Origin: Rosellinia necatrix
Lineage: Eukaryota; Ascomycota; Sordariomycetes; Xylariales; Xylariaceae
Direction: 5' to 3'
Length of the DNA stretch: 64,000 bases
Assembly (NCBI GenBank): GCA_021209875.1
Contig: JAGYVD010000002.1
Location: 1,054,001-1,118,000 of the forward strand
Part shown: positions 48,652 through 60,900 of the stretch, piece by piece
How the letters are laid out: each line of letters opens with the position of its first letter
Position numbering within the stretch: position 1 is the stretch's first letter
Notes under the pieces: model-generated
Database searches by the model: none
Seen by the model: the letters and a program-made list of their open reading frames with translations, nothing else
Told to the model about the DNA's origin: nothing
Translations under genes and position numbers: made by a program

Positions 48652-51320
48652 GTAAGTTTTTATTTCATTTTATTTTAACCTTGCATTGATCACGCCCCAT
48701 TCTAAGGTATCTAGCAGGATAGCCTAGCCGCAAGAATATATGCCTCCGTGCGGTGCTGCTAGGCCAGCCGACAATATGCTGGCCCTCAAAACGCTGACGG
48801 CCACCTTTGCAGGCGATCTGGCGTCCTCGAGTTAACTAGGCCGCGGCACGGGAGATCCCCGGTTTGGAGAGTTAGTTGGTGTGACATCCAGATTGTGTAC
48901 ACGGACCCATCACAATTGATAATTTCCAATTCCCCCTCAGTTTTAAATAACCGTGTTTATAGGCAGCATTTATACCTGGCGTGTTGTCACGGAGCTAGTT
49001 TTAACCTAAGAACTCCACTAGGGCACGGGCCAGAATACTGCATATAAAAGGAGCAAGTAGCTGGCGACTGGCCAAATGAGGAATCTTCCCTCCTCGTGCA
49101 ATAACATAAGTTATTTCTGGAACTACCAGCAGTACGAACTGTGACACGTGTTCCGGCAAAAGGAGCTGGGTCGTAGAGGCACATCTTATCGACATGCGAG
49201 CATGTAGATTACTCCCCAACCGGTCTTCATTGTAATTTTCTTGGACCTTCCCAATTGGCGGAAGTATCTTAATCCAGCTCATCCTGGACCTCCCATCCCC
49301 TCTCCTGTTGTGGGAGTCCTACTTGATTGCTGCCTACCGAAGCTCCTCTAATCTGTCGAGATCGTGGCCTTCGATGGCGCCTGGAATGGGCTCGTATCAT
49401 TCATGATCTCAAAATTCGACTCCTTATCTTCTACTCGTATAAACGTCTCTACGCCGACCTCCACGTCTCTAGGTTTGTAGGGGGTTATCAATGGATTAGT
49501 TGCCCCCCTAAACACCCCCGCCCCCGTTTTATTTTTCGTATGCAGACTCTGCTGGTGCACCCCTGTGGCTATCAAGTCGCGGCAGGTGATCGCTAACTGG
49601 CAGATCCGGGTTGACTGAGTGAGTAGAGATAATGGTAATAAATCAATGCTTGATATTGTTGTTGTAGCAACTAACTGTCCCCTCGCCCCGCCTAGCTCGC
49701 AACCTAGATCTTGTAGTTGGTAGGCGTCGACGTCGGAATTTAGGAGTAAACGTAAGCGGCACGACAATGATGAGACAGACGAAGAGAACACCAGAACATA
49801 TGCCGGGGAGGTGATGGTGATGGCTGGCTGTTGACGTGAATGATCGGGGAACTTACAGGCCGGGGGAAGGGGGCTTGATTAGAGCTGGGCATCGTCGAAA
49901 GGGGATGCAAGTAGCAGGCAGAAGCTAGCAGTGGACAAAGACACAGTTCGTGGTGCGCCTCGCGCCCAGACGACATGCCCATCAACGGTCCGGCCGACAT
50001 GGGGAGCGCCAAGGCCCCAGACCTTGCTTAGCATGCTGGACATTGGCTTTCAGGGCGCTGTGGAGTTTGAGCGACAGTGTCGCCGGATCGTCGTTGCTAA
50101 CGATGCGTATTACATGCAGACAGACGTATGGTGATGAGCTGTCATGCCAGGCCAAGGTTCGGCCAGTACTTGACACGCGGCTCAACTTTCTACTACTGCG
50201 TCCCGTAGCACTGAGCCCAGGGGATCCCCTATTTGTCGTCAAGCCGACAAAGCTAGAGTAATATGGTGTCTTGGATCGCCGGTATATTAGTGTTGCCTTA
50301 GAAGGCTTGACTAAAAACGGAAGACCCGAGTTAGTCTCTAGACGCATGGCGTCCTCTAAACAACACAATGGGAAGGGAATGCAGCGGCCGCTCCCTGACG
50401 GGGGTCGCAGGTCACAAGAGACGCGCACGCGGGAAAACAGAAAGCCTGCGCACAATGCTCCCAGGAGGGTGGGCTCGTGTATGGAGGTGACGAGGGGGTC
50501 ACAGATCAGAAAATAGACTGGACTTCTTGGACGTGTCTGAATGGTGCACGGGGGAACATAGCGCGATCGGTGGCGTTTGCATCAAGGATTAGCTGGAAAG
50601 TGCTCTACGCGATGGAAAGGGCCGAGCCATCTGCCACTTAGTCGAGATGAGTCTCCGGCTATTATCCAAAGAGCTAAAGGTAGCACACCACAAAGCCTCC
50701 GTCTTCAGGGGCAGACGGGAAGGGGCCGTTCAGGTATGCGAATCCGGATGCCGAACTCGCCTTCAATCCCTGCCCACCGTGTCTCACTCGCCGGTACAGG
50801 CTACGCTGCAAGAGGTGCCATTGGAACCCAGGCGATAACTTGCGAAGTCCGCGATGTGTGCTGCTCCTACGGTGGAGTGCCTGACTAATTCACGGGATTC
50901 AGGCGATGGTGGCTGTGGGCGCTTTGCCTATTTGGAGGAAAACATTCGAAAACGGCCGCTCCTGGAGAGAGAGAGAGAGAGAGGGAGGGAGAGAAACACA
51001 CATAGATGTAACCTAGCAAAAAAGGAACAGTGCATTCTCTTCCAGTTCGCCATACATACTCATACATTCGAGATGCCTACCCGAGATGCACACTCGAGAT
51101 ACCCATTCGAGACGATGAACGATAATTCCGAGTTAACCGAGACGGGATTGCTGGAACGGCACCTATTCGGTACGTAGGTAAGCTTTAGTAGACGAGATTG
51201 CATTGCGACTGTCATGTGGAGCAGCGGACCACTCTCTCGAGAGCCGTCCACTGATGTTGGCAGTTCTGTACTATCCACAGTAGCCACGAGAACCGTACGC
51301 GGAGGTTCTATCAGGACTAA
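48652..51320. other. gene-poor spacer
   Basis: Frames up to about 157 codons (minus strand, 50455-49982) overlap others in all phases, show no domain and lack introns or context, so none is called. A GA-rich microsatellite lies near 50968-50995. Confidence 0.5.
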
Positions 51321-51824
51321 CTACTTGTAACAAAACGTAAATTAAAAGAGAAAAAAAAAAAAAACACAACTTCAAAAACGAAATAAACTGTGACATTGCC
51401 TCGCACTTGCCACTTAATCGTTATCGTACGAACAATATAATCATTAATACAAGCCGGACAGCATGTGAAGCCTCTTATTTTAAAACGTTTTGTCACGAAT
51501 GGTCCTACTAGCCCTCCTATACATGGGCCATTATTAGGACCACTTATGAAAAAAAAAAAAAAAAAAAAAAAACGGCCCGTGGGCTGTCCCGTATGAAGTT
51601 CCGCAATTTAAATACAAGCCGAACAGCCTGGGAAGCCCTTCTGTATTATACCTGTACCGTAGCCTGGTTCGTTATAAATAAATAAACGCTATAACATTAT
51701 TTAGCGAACGAAACATTTTAAATTGTTCGTGTGATAAAAAGCTAAGTAGCAAAGGCGGGGTTTATGCCCATCTTTTTTCGGGTTTGAAATTACGTTTTTC
51801 AAAATTACGTTTTGTCACAAGTAG
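51321..51824. mobile_element. 504-bp MITE-like element with 20-bp terminal inverted repeats
   Basis: CTACTTGTAACAAAACGTAA (51321-51340) is repeated inverted at 51805-51824 with one mismatch. The interior is A+T-richer than its flanks, contains a run of 24 A (51549-51572), and holds a second partial copy of the terminal motif near 51484-51500. No frame codes for a transposase. Two related segments inside (near 51451 and 51612, ACAAGCCG-ACAGC type) suggest internal duplication. The target duplication is unclear (CTAA occurs close to both ends). It is likely mobilised in trans by a DNA transposon whose family is not identified. Confidence 0.6.
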
Positions 51825-52520
51825 CCCTAATGGATCTTGGTAACCGTATGTTAGAGAGCCCAATTCACAACCGACTTTCCCTTGCCTAAGAACTAGCCGG
51901 TAAAACATTTCGTGATGTGTGCCAGAATCAACATTAGGTAGTCCACTGTTCTACCCTTCGTCCCGTATAGTCTGGGGTCTAGGGACAGGCCGGGATGTTT
52001 CGCAGTTCCGCGGCTCGTCTGGATCGCATGGTCTAGGGGCGCGAGTTTGGGCTTCTTACTCAGCCAGTAACTCACCAGACGGCATTCGAAACCGGCTGTG
52101 ATGCTCAGTTAGCCATATGTTCAGCGCCAATAGATGTGTCAGAGTCGTAATTCTAGTTGAGGTGCTGCACATTCTTTTCGTTCCGGTGACCAAAACACCA
52201 CGCCAAAGACCACGCAGGTCGTGGAACCATAGTAAGCCGTTGTCACTCGTGGGTGGCTCGGTATAGCTTCGCTTACCCCATTCCTCTGGGCATTCGACTT
52301 CGACTTATCTTGATGAACCATATCCTCAGACAAATCTCTGATATCTATAAGTATAGCCTAGTTCTTTCGTTTTGAGACCACAACTCTAACGCCAACTACG
52401 AGTGTCACCACTGAATTACAACCCATCCAGAGCCCCTACACCCCCAACTCTTCCCCCCTACTTTTTTGTGTTTATCCCAGACGACAAAACTTACTCGATC
52501 TCCTTGAAAAATCTGTCAAG
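51825..52520. promoter_or_regulatory. promoter region of the 52521 gene
   Basis: Mixed composition. The last 170 bp show TATAAGTATAG at about 52347 and then a pyrimidine-rich leader (CCCCTACACCCCC, TCTTCCCCCC), as expected just before a fungal start codon. Confidence 0.4.
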
Positions 52521-53528
52521 ATGGGATTTTTCGGCTCGCTCATCCCTAGCATTCCTGATATACTCGACTGGACAGTCGGGCACGCTGGAAGTATTATAGA
52601 TGCCATCGGCTCGATTTTTGGTGCCGCCGGAGCAGGGGCCCTGACAGAGGAAGAACTGGCAGCAGAAGGCGACAACATCCTTCCAAAGTTGAAGGCGGGC
52701 ATTGAGACGGCCGAACAAAACATGAAGGAAGAGGCCGATAGGCTATTTCCCGTACCTGCTGGAGCTCGCGCCACCGTCAATCTGCCGGGCTTATGTACTA
52801 CTCCCGGTTTGGGACCAGCTAGTCTCAAGGTTATTCCGGAGATTGGCATGGATATCAACGGGATGCTTGCGTATGAGGGAATTCCAACCACTCTCGGCAC
52901 GGCGGATCCGATTGACGCCGGGAAGATTATTGCCAATCAAATGTTTTTGCCTCCTCCGCCGGGTGTGACCCTAGCCGCAGAAGAATTTCACAGCAATACC
53001 GTCGACGTGGAAATTGGCACCTCGTCAAAGATTTCCGGTGGTATCGTCTATTACCCGATCCCTCTCGGCAACCCCGGATCACACCAAGCATGGCACTCGT
53101 ACACCCGCTTGTACTACGAGCCCTCTATCGCAGACGAAAAGTCATTCGCCGAGCGAAAGCGTGCTCTTGCTATCAAGCGAACTCCTGTCAACCTCCGAGC
53201 TGGCACGTCGTACAACTCGACGACCATCACGGTGGGATGGACGGATCCCCGCGGGGTCGACGAGATTACATCTGCAGCCGTTCAAAACCTGATCGATGGT
53301 TCGAATGGCCGCATCCAACTTGTAGAGCCGGCTTTTAATGATGGAACCAAATTCAGGTATCAATTCAAGACGGATGTCAACATTGGCCCGGCAGAGGTAG
53401 CGGGTGCGCTCTCCACCGCCATTGAAAGCCTCTTGCCTCCTTCCGAAAGTGGCCACATTCCTCGCATGCCAACGGTCGACGTCTCGAACTTGGTGACCTA
53501 CGTGGATGCGCCTGAGTTGAACCATTGA
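52521..53528 (+). CDS. orphan protein with myristoylation-type N-terminus
   Basis: One uninterrupted 335-codon frame with the first ATG in AGATGGGA context. The N-terminus is MGFFGS, fitting the N-myristoylation pattern Gly2/Ser6. It is followed by a glycine-rich amphipathic or hydrophobic segment (residues 7-40) and a charged helix (LTEEELAAEGDNILPKLKAG, EQNMKEEADRLFP; about 41-77). The remainder looks globular and strand-rich, with conserved-looking HSYTRLYYEPS, IKRTPVNLRAG and TTITVGWTDP. The family was not recognised. The N-terminus predicts peripheral or inserted membrane association. No intron, unlike most neighbours. Codon usage is balanced and the frame is clean, so it appears functional. 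Alternatives are a lineage-specific gene, horizontal transfer, or domestication of a mobile or viral protein. Confidence 0.75.
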   Translation: MGFFGSLIPSIPDILDWTVGHAGSIIDAIGSIFGAAGAGALTEEELAAEGDNILPKLKAGIETAEQNMKEEADRLFPVPAGARATVNLPGLCTTPGLGPASLKVIPEIGMDINGMLAYEGIPTTLGTADPIDAGKIIANQMFLPPPPGVTLAAEEFHSNTVDVEIGTSSKISGGIVYYPIPLGNPGSHQAWHSYTRLYYEPSIADEKSFAERKRALAIKRTPVNLRAGTSYNSTTITVGWTDPRGVDEITSAAVQNLIDGSNGRIQLVEPAFNDGTKFRYQFKTDVNIGPAEVAGALSTAIESLLPPSESGHIPRMPTVDVSNLVTYVDAPELNH

Positions 53529-53625
53529 TGGACTCTACCGACGGTCTACCTAGGTGCTAGGTACCTACCATGCTCTGCCAAGTCACATGATCAGGGAATT
53601 GCCCCACTCATACAACTACACCCCA

Positions 53626-53730
53626 CCCCGTACCCCATAACCCCATACCCCATAACCCCATACCCCATAACCCCATACCCCATAACCCCATACCCCATAA
53701 CCCCATACCCCATAACCCCATACCCCGTAC
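53626..53730. repeat. 15-bp minisatellite, seven units
   Basis: Seven tandem 15-bp units of CCCCATACCCCATAA type, the first and last with CCCCGTA variants, totalling 105 bp. It lies about 100 bp after the stop of the 52521 gene, probably in its 3' UTR. The unit resembles telomere-like C-rich repeats but is not TTAGGG. Confidence 0.9.
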
Positions 53731-53746
53731 AGGACACCCCCATCAC

Positions 53747-53850
53747 TTTCGCTTTGCTCGACTCGCACTTCGCTTTTGCTTTCACTTACACACTCGCTTT
53801 CGCTTTCACTTTGCTTTCACTTTGACTTCGCCTTGCTTTCAAGTAGCTTT
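53747..53850. repeat. degenerate CTTTCGCTTT/CTTTCACTTT tandem tract
   Basis: About 100 bp of imperfect tandem hexamer-like units (TTTCGC, TTTCAC, TTTGCT) directly after the minisatellite. Strongly strand-biased pyrimidine tract, non-coding. Confidence 0.7.
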
Positions 53851-56800
53851 CTAGCTTTTAGTTAGTTTTACAATCACTGTTGGGGTCCTCATCAAGATCT
53901 TTCTTTTGTGTGAACTGTGACCACTTCAGTAGCAGTACGATGTACAATGTAATATCACGTATTTGGTAGCCCCTTAATCACCGTTTCTCAAGACGGCGCC
54001 AAGTGACACTCTAGATCGAGACTAGTCAGTAGATATAAAACAACCTGGAAGACATTTATCCTCTGTTATGACCGGGGCATCGTTGGATTTGTCGTATGAA
54101 GCATGCACCTTAGCGTAGTATATCCGAGGCCATATCCAAAAGCCTCGACTTGAGACAGCTCGCCCATGATGGCCAGAGCTCATCGGTGATCCGCTCTATA
54201 ATGGCGCCGATTTTTCTAATGATACACCTGGGGATCCAAACTCGGGCTTGCGTTAGATTTCCTGGTCTTGTAAGGGTGGCCGTAATCTTTATGGACAAGC
54301 CTACTATGACTAAAAAGGGTCTAATATCGACATCCCTCAGGTCACCAAGTTCGATTAGCCTGCAGAATTCCACCCGAATGTTGTGCGTGCGGGTGGAAGC
54401 AGGTATATACAAATAGCGTCTTGCCAGGTTTAGCTGATACTGGTTAGCCACCTATCCATAACAATTATAATTAACTTAAAAACCCATAGTCACCGGATCT
54501 ATCTAAGTTAATAATCCTGTAAACCAAGCAAGCTTTGTAAAATAACGGTAGTGAAACAGCGGCCGGGCGGCAATAAAAAAAAATAAAAAAGGGCGGTCAA
54601 GGGCGGTAAAGTTTATAGAACTATCTCATCGCTACAACGAGTGAGCAGAGGCCCCGGTATCAAGTTCCAAGGTTATTAATATTGCTTTTAAACCACCACT
54701 GTACTAGGCCTGCCGCCTCTACTGTGGGGTGATAAAAAGCTTCTATATCAACTCTTCAGCCTCGGCGAACCCACGTGTTCTCCAAGTCCTGGGACAACAG
54801 TCCCCCGTTACCTACCAATATGTGAATGCAGTAACGTTTTTGCTTAGTGTAAACAAATACGGTGTTGAAATCTACCCAATACATAGCTTCCGATTACTAA
54901 TTACGCTTCAGGGCTGCTGTTTTGAGGCTTACAATGAAGGCTCACCGGTAAGCATTGTTGCAGTATGGCGGTCGTATATATATATATATATACCGCTGAA
55001 TTAACGACGTCATTTTCCGTAACAGATATATATTATCGGCGTCTACCATAGCAGCGCCAAAGCTCAATTAATTCGTCCAAATTGCCAAGTCTTCACGAAT
55101 AAATATGTTCTACTGGCACCATTTCGACACCCCATAGCCCAAGACATGTCTGACCCATCAGTATAACCACATTAATTCCCTCACTTTATTTTGCTTGCCT
55201 GGTTGCCTGCAATTTTACACGTCCGATGTACGTTTTATAGCCCTCTCATTGAGATTACCTTTTAGACACGGTTAGACCCAGCACATGGAAGCATCCTAGA
55301 TACCGAGTGGGGAGTAGATACAATAATGCTACACGACTACCGGTTCGAGATGGGGATCTTGATTTCGGCGGTGAGGCACTAGTACGCCCGGGCGTAGTCA
55401 AGGTTGACCATTTCACGGTGAGGTCAAATTCGTTGGCCGTATCTTACATGAATCGTCTTTAGCCCTCTACAGTTGACCATTAACACATATGGTAGCGCTG
55501 GCGCTGTTACCCAACTTCCTGACCATGGCTGCCTATGTCTAAAGATAATTGATGCTCTATGCCTTACTGGGCAATTACCAATCCGAGCTTAGCGGTGAGT
55601 GGAAGCACAAGTCTACCTACCCGTCTACCTGCCTATATGCCGACTAGCCACCCACCCAGGTAGGTTGGTAATTAAAGCTACCTAATTACCTCCTTTACCC
55701 CAGGCATAAATGGAGATACTTAAATACCTAAGGAAGAGAAACACCGAAGGAAGAGGGAGGCAGTTTCCCCCCACAGATTAGACACCATAACCCAATTACC
55801 CTAATGGGCACTCACGGTTTAGTCGTCGCTTCCAGTTTCAAAGCATAGTGAGTCGTAACTGCTTGCACAACTTACTTTGACGTATTTGTGCAGGACATGA
55901 TTGGTAGCACGGTATAGCACGGAAGCGTCAGAGTGACTTCGTGGATACTGGGGTTGAGATGAGAACTGGGTGTGCAACTGAGTTCTCTCTTGACCTCTGT
56001 TCAGGTTTCGCGAGCTCACATGACGGTTGTGCAACTTCCCTGGCAATTTCTAGCTTCACTCCCGGGCTTCCTAGCTTCCCATTACGCTTGAGGTTCTAGC
56101 AATCCACGTATGGTGAGCCATATTGTGTTATCCCCATGTATCCCACCTCACAGCTTCTTTCAAACATACTGGTCTCTTGTTCAGAGCCTACGTTCCCCTT
56201 ATTTGGAACCCTTAACAATCGTCCTAACGGGCGTGACACAATCTGCAACATCTTCGACCCGCAACGCTCACATCTAACAGGTAGGTAATCTCGCGAGAGA
56301 TACACGCGTATTCTTCGTACGTCAACAAAATCAATCTCTACAACTCAGGTACCTCGACCTCTTCTAGCCGGACTGGTACCACAACACGACAACAGATCTC
56401 CGGATTCCGGATCAGCCTTCCTGCCTACAGCTGTGGCCGTTCCCTCGGTTGACTCTTATCGCGGTTCCCAATCCTCCTGGCAACCGCCCTCCACTCGTTA
56501 TCCGATACCAAATAACCACGCCTCACAGCCCCTTGATATCTACGCAGGCTTCCCCTGTGCGATATGTAAACTGCACCTCGGTGTCTTGTGAGTTTCTATC
56601 TTGGAGATTTGCATTGAGCCTCTCTGCCTGCTTGTTGATCACTGCTCCGCAACGTGTGATGGCGCCCATTTCTTGACAGACTGACCTCCATGTCATAGAT
56701 TGTGACAATACGCTTGTTTATCACACACCCATCGAAACAACTCTCCCGACACTAGCCCTGATTCCTAAATCGTGCCGCTGCTGCTGGATACGGGATAACT

Positions 56801-56855
56801 GGCGGTAGCACTCTCCTGGAACACTAAAGTTCTCTCCTGCTACAAGGTAAAGGCA
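53851..56855. other. gene-poor spacer with unresolved coding-like frames
   Basis: Overlapping frames at 54110-54451 (both strands) show no domain. (TA)n occurs at about 54973-54994, and TACCTA-type motifs at 55610-55690. Just before the 2EXR gene, plus-strand frames at 56138-56280, 56289-56588 (ending at a GTGAGT donor) and 56680-56808 look partly coding (for example QPLDIYAGFPCAICKLHLGV), but no phase-consistent splicing joins them. They may be leader sequence or a decayed gene. Confidence 0.4.
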
Positions 56856-57944
56856 ATGGCGACCTTTTACGAGCAGAGATTGCTCCGGCTCTTCGAGCGG
56901 TACGAGTTGCCCGAAAACGCACGAGCGATGTTTCAAGCATACGAGGAGTTCAAGACAGCCAGGCTTGACGAAGCCGCCCTTGGTCGCCTGATCCGACTGT
57001 CGCCCAACAACCGAGCAGCGCTCGTGAACACGATGGTCAAATGGTACAGCACACATTTCTTTCCCATTTCTTTCCTATACCTGCTGGCACTGATAACTGC
57101 GGGAATAGTGCGAACGTAATGAATGAAAAGCCCAGAGAGGCCAAGCATTGTCTGCATCTCATCACAAGCTGCGGCAAGATGCTCGAGATTGGCGACAAAC
57201 CGACCGAATACGTCGGGTTCCCTGGGTTTACCAAACTCCCACCGGAGATACGCCACCATATCTATGATATCTACCTGGGTAATTACAGAGGTGCTGCCAC
57301 CATCATACCCAATCCCAAAAAGGAGAACTGCTCATGCGCGCCTCATGAGCCGCCCCAATACGAGAAGTTCTCGGAGGTGAATTTAGACCTTGCTTTCACC
57401 TCAAAGGGGGTTTGTTTCGAACTTTTGACTTGCTTCTATCGAAAACGGGTATGTCCGCTCAGCTCCCCCCGGAATCATGCTGAGGTTAAACTGATTGCTT
57501 CTCTCTCAGAAATTCCATTTCCCCTGCGCTTGCGAGATGGGCTATCACTTGGCAAACAACAAACTTTTGAGATCCATGATGAGCCGGGTCATGTTCCATT
57601 GGTGTGGCGAACGAGCGGACCAAGGCATCGGCCAACTTCTAAAGATGAGACACCTTGAGAGAATGACTGTCGTGGTATCCAAGACCACCTCTCAGCTCCT
57701 CACCCCTCGGGACCGAGAGATTCGTAACTTCTTTCCCGTCAAGCGTGGCATTCAGAACACCCTCCCCGAATCCCTGGGCTGGGATGAATTGATCCGTATC
57801 CGCGGCTTGAAGTGGGTCTCAGTCGAGCACATTAACAAGCGTAAGGCCGACCGACGTACTGATGGAGAGCGACAGTGTTTGGAGAACATGTTGCAATTCT
57901 ACGTCTTGCGCGCGGTCGACAACGACGAAGTGAACGACGAGTAG
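56856..57944 (+). CDS. 2EXR domain-containing protein
   Basis: Exons 56856-57043, 57109-57448 and 57510-57944 give 320 aa. Intron 1 (65 nt) has a GTACAG donor and CTGATAAC..AATAG end; intron 2 (61 nt) has GTATGT, CTGAT and CTCAG. The phases join TMVK to CANVMNEK, and CFYRKR to KFHFPCACEMGY. FPGFTKLPPEIRHHIYDIYL at about residue 98 is the 2EXR/F-box-like signature common in expanded fungal families of unknown function. A short acidic tail (DNDEVNDE) ends the protein. The N-terminal 60 residues are helical and charged. A role in protein-protein interaction is assumed from the F-box resemblance only. Confidence 0.85.
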
Positions 57945-60900
57945 TGGAACAAGGGGACCGAGATCGGATGTAGTACAAGACGTGGATCTCTTATCGCCGT
58001 CGCTCCGGCATTGCCTAACGAAAGAAAAAAGGTCGAAAAAGAAATAAAGGGGAACGAAGAGGGGATGGATGATCTGACGACAGCAGGGCACGGACCGTCT
58101 CAGTCCAAGGCTGTTCCTGCAAATACGCCAATGCTGATGCCAGGGGTGGATGATTCAACCAATACGGGGGATATTAGGAATCACGGGCGTTACTTTTTAA
58201 GCTACCTGGCCTAGCAATCCTAGCTGAGGAACCGACATGGAGGATAGGTGCAGCATATCAAATTTGCGATACATTTGGCTACGGTAATAGGGTAGCCTGT
58301 TTCATGACATGTTTGCGGCTCTATTAATAATACATTGAGTTGCCAAAGTTCAAGTTCACATTGTTATGTCCACGACACTAATTAAATTTTACGCCGAGAC
58401 GAAGAGATAACAGGGCGGATACTCAAGGGTCTATATAATGTTGTCGATGTTTGACCGCAGAATGAACGAAGTGCCTAGATTAGTGTACAGCCGGCATATG
58501 CCGATACCCATGCAGACAAAAGCGAGTTGTTGTTTGTTCCATGCAGGCGGTTATGCACCATGTCTGCAGCCAGGTGGCGAAGGGTGCTTAGCAGGGAGTA
58601 CGTACCTGTCGATCTACGGTGCCCTACCGATGTAAGCACTATCGGGGTCGGCGAGACCGGTTCTGATAGGTTGCCTTTGATCTCCTGCCAACGAGGTGTC
58701 ATAAACCCGAAGAACGAGGGTCCAAATCTCTCAGCGCCAACGCATACCGTAAGCTTCTCGGCCAACAGCGCCTGCTAATTACAAGCTCGCTCGTGACATT
58801 CTGCCGTATATTTCAGCCGAATCTGACGAGGAAGGGGGGTTGGTTAATACGGGGTAAAGGCAAAAATGCGGATATTCATCCAGGTTTGTATTTGCCTCGG
58901 TCTGCTTGCTGGTTGGGTCGGCCGGAGCCTGCCACGGGGACTGAATCGTACTGTGCCTAGTTGTTAGGTACTGGTATGTTATGCCTTGCCAGTTCGGAAA
59001 GAGGGAAGGCGAAGTTTATTTTTTTCGACGCAAGGCTAGGAGGAATTACCCCGAAAGCCTCCTTCAGCCCTACCGGTTAGGCGGGTGAGGTGGGGGGTGG
59101 AAGGGATGGACGCGCTTGGATTTCGGGGATTCCTCCGGAGGGCATCATGGCGAACTGCAGTTGGTCGGCGGGAAGTTGGGTGGATGGGCGGCCCACAGAT
59201 ACGATCATCACCCGAGGTTTTACCTACATTACGTAGGTAGGCAGTAGGTACCTACATACATTCATACATACCTACATATACACTACACTACACTACACAT
59301 GCATGCATGCATGCATGGTAGGGCTCGTCTTCCAGGGGACTAATAGACTCGTCTGATTTCCCCCGAAACCAGCTGATATTTCCTACCAGAAGACTGCTGG
59401 AGGACTTGAGTCAAGGATGTCATTATGTCCAGTAGTGTTAGAGGGGGGCGGGCGGAAAGGGTGGTCCTCCTCGGTTCGCGAATCTACGAGATAGATGGAG
59501 AGAGAGATAAAGGAGACGACCCTCCTTTGCCTAGGGGCGTCAAAAAGATGGTGGCCTCGGTAGATGATGCGGCAGTGACGGATGATACTGTAACCGTACA
59601 GAGGTAGCTGGTGCCTGGCAGGTGATGGAGGTATAGGTATGAAAATAGCATCATTCGGAAATATATGGGGAAGGGCGAGGAGGAGGAGGAGGAGTAGGAG
59701 GAGGAGGAGGAGGGGAAAGAAATGGGACCTGGACGGACTGTTTGGGCAGCGGCCAAAACCTTAATAATAACCACTTAATCGCTGGCAAGGGCGGAAAGAC
59801 GAGTTGAGAGAGGGGGCCCCGGGACGGGTGGATACGGGATGCTGGTCCGCGATGGGAAATGTGGAAAGTCGCATGTTGGAGGGTTTGCCGCTACAAAGGG
59901 GGGAATGTGGAAAGTTGCATGTTGGAAGGTTTTACACCATGAGGGAATGTGGAAAGTCGCATGTTCGAAGGTTCCCGCTACATTTCGTCATCGGCGGGCA
60001 GAAAGCTGAGGCGGGGTGGATACGGGGGGAGAATGGGTGTTGTGTTAGTTAAGTAACCTAGGTAGGTATGTCAAGTGGTTGGTTGTCTATGTTAGTGTCG
60101 TATGTAGTAGATTGCTCTGTAGACAGGGCTGTGCCCGGTTCAAAGAAGGAGGAGGGCGAAGAAAGGGTCCGGGACCGACTTTGGTTAGTGTTAGTGGGTA
60201 CCTAGGTAGTAGTAGTAGTAGTATTAACGTCTAATCTAGGTATCTGACAGGTAAGTATGTAGGTAGCTTCACTGCCACTGTAATACGAGTCGATACCTAC
60301 ATATGTAGCATGTGCAGAAAGCTGTCGGGTCCTTTCGCTCCGGCCAGGTGGTGCAGATGTTCAATATGCGGTGCCTGGCCGCGGATCTCACTGACTCAGG
60401 CTAACGAAAAGGGTCAATAAAAATGGGGCGTTGATGATACGGTATCTGCCGGCGTGATGGATGGACCCGCCCTGGTCTGAATTGGTCGTCCGGGTCCTGC
60501 GGCCAGTGTCTCGGCGGTTCTTCGCTAGCACGGCCACTAGATAGGCAAGTCGCTTTTCGACCAGTTATCGAATAGGACGCCAGACCTCGACACCTCGTCT
60601 AAAAAAAAAAAAAAAGAAAGCCCAAAATCAAAATTAATGAAGACTCCAGCGGGCGGTCTTTGAGTTGGTCTGGAAGCTGTCAAAGCGACATGCTTCATTC
60701 GGCAGGCGGCGGTAAGTAAGCGCTTGGCGAATAAGACGAAACATGTCGGATATGCCTTCGGCGGCCCTTCACCTCCCTCCCTCCTCCTTGGAGCGCTGGA
60801 GGGCGAGTGGGTGGCGGGCCAGGCGACGAGGAAGAGCCCGCTGGACAATGCATTTCTTGGGATCCCGGTCACCCCGCCAGACCGCGACGCACGCCGAACC

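Noticed and set aside
53626..53730. CCCCATAA repeats considered as internal telomere sequence
   Set aside because: The unit is 15 bp and lacks CCCTAA. It behaves as an ordinary minisatellite.
54110..54451. 113-codon minus-strand frame
   Set aside because: An 88-codon frame lies opposite it, no family is recognised, and there is no start context or intron evidence.
56096..56305. Minus-strand frame with CERCGSKM
   Set aside because: A single CxxC pair without partners is not a zinc domain. The opposite strand reads equally well.
59425..59607. 60-codon plus-strand frame
   Set aside because: Short, unsupported by any domain, inside a repeat-rich spacer.
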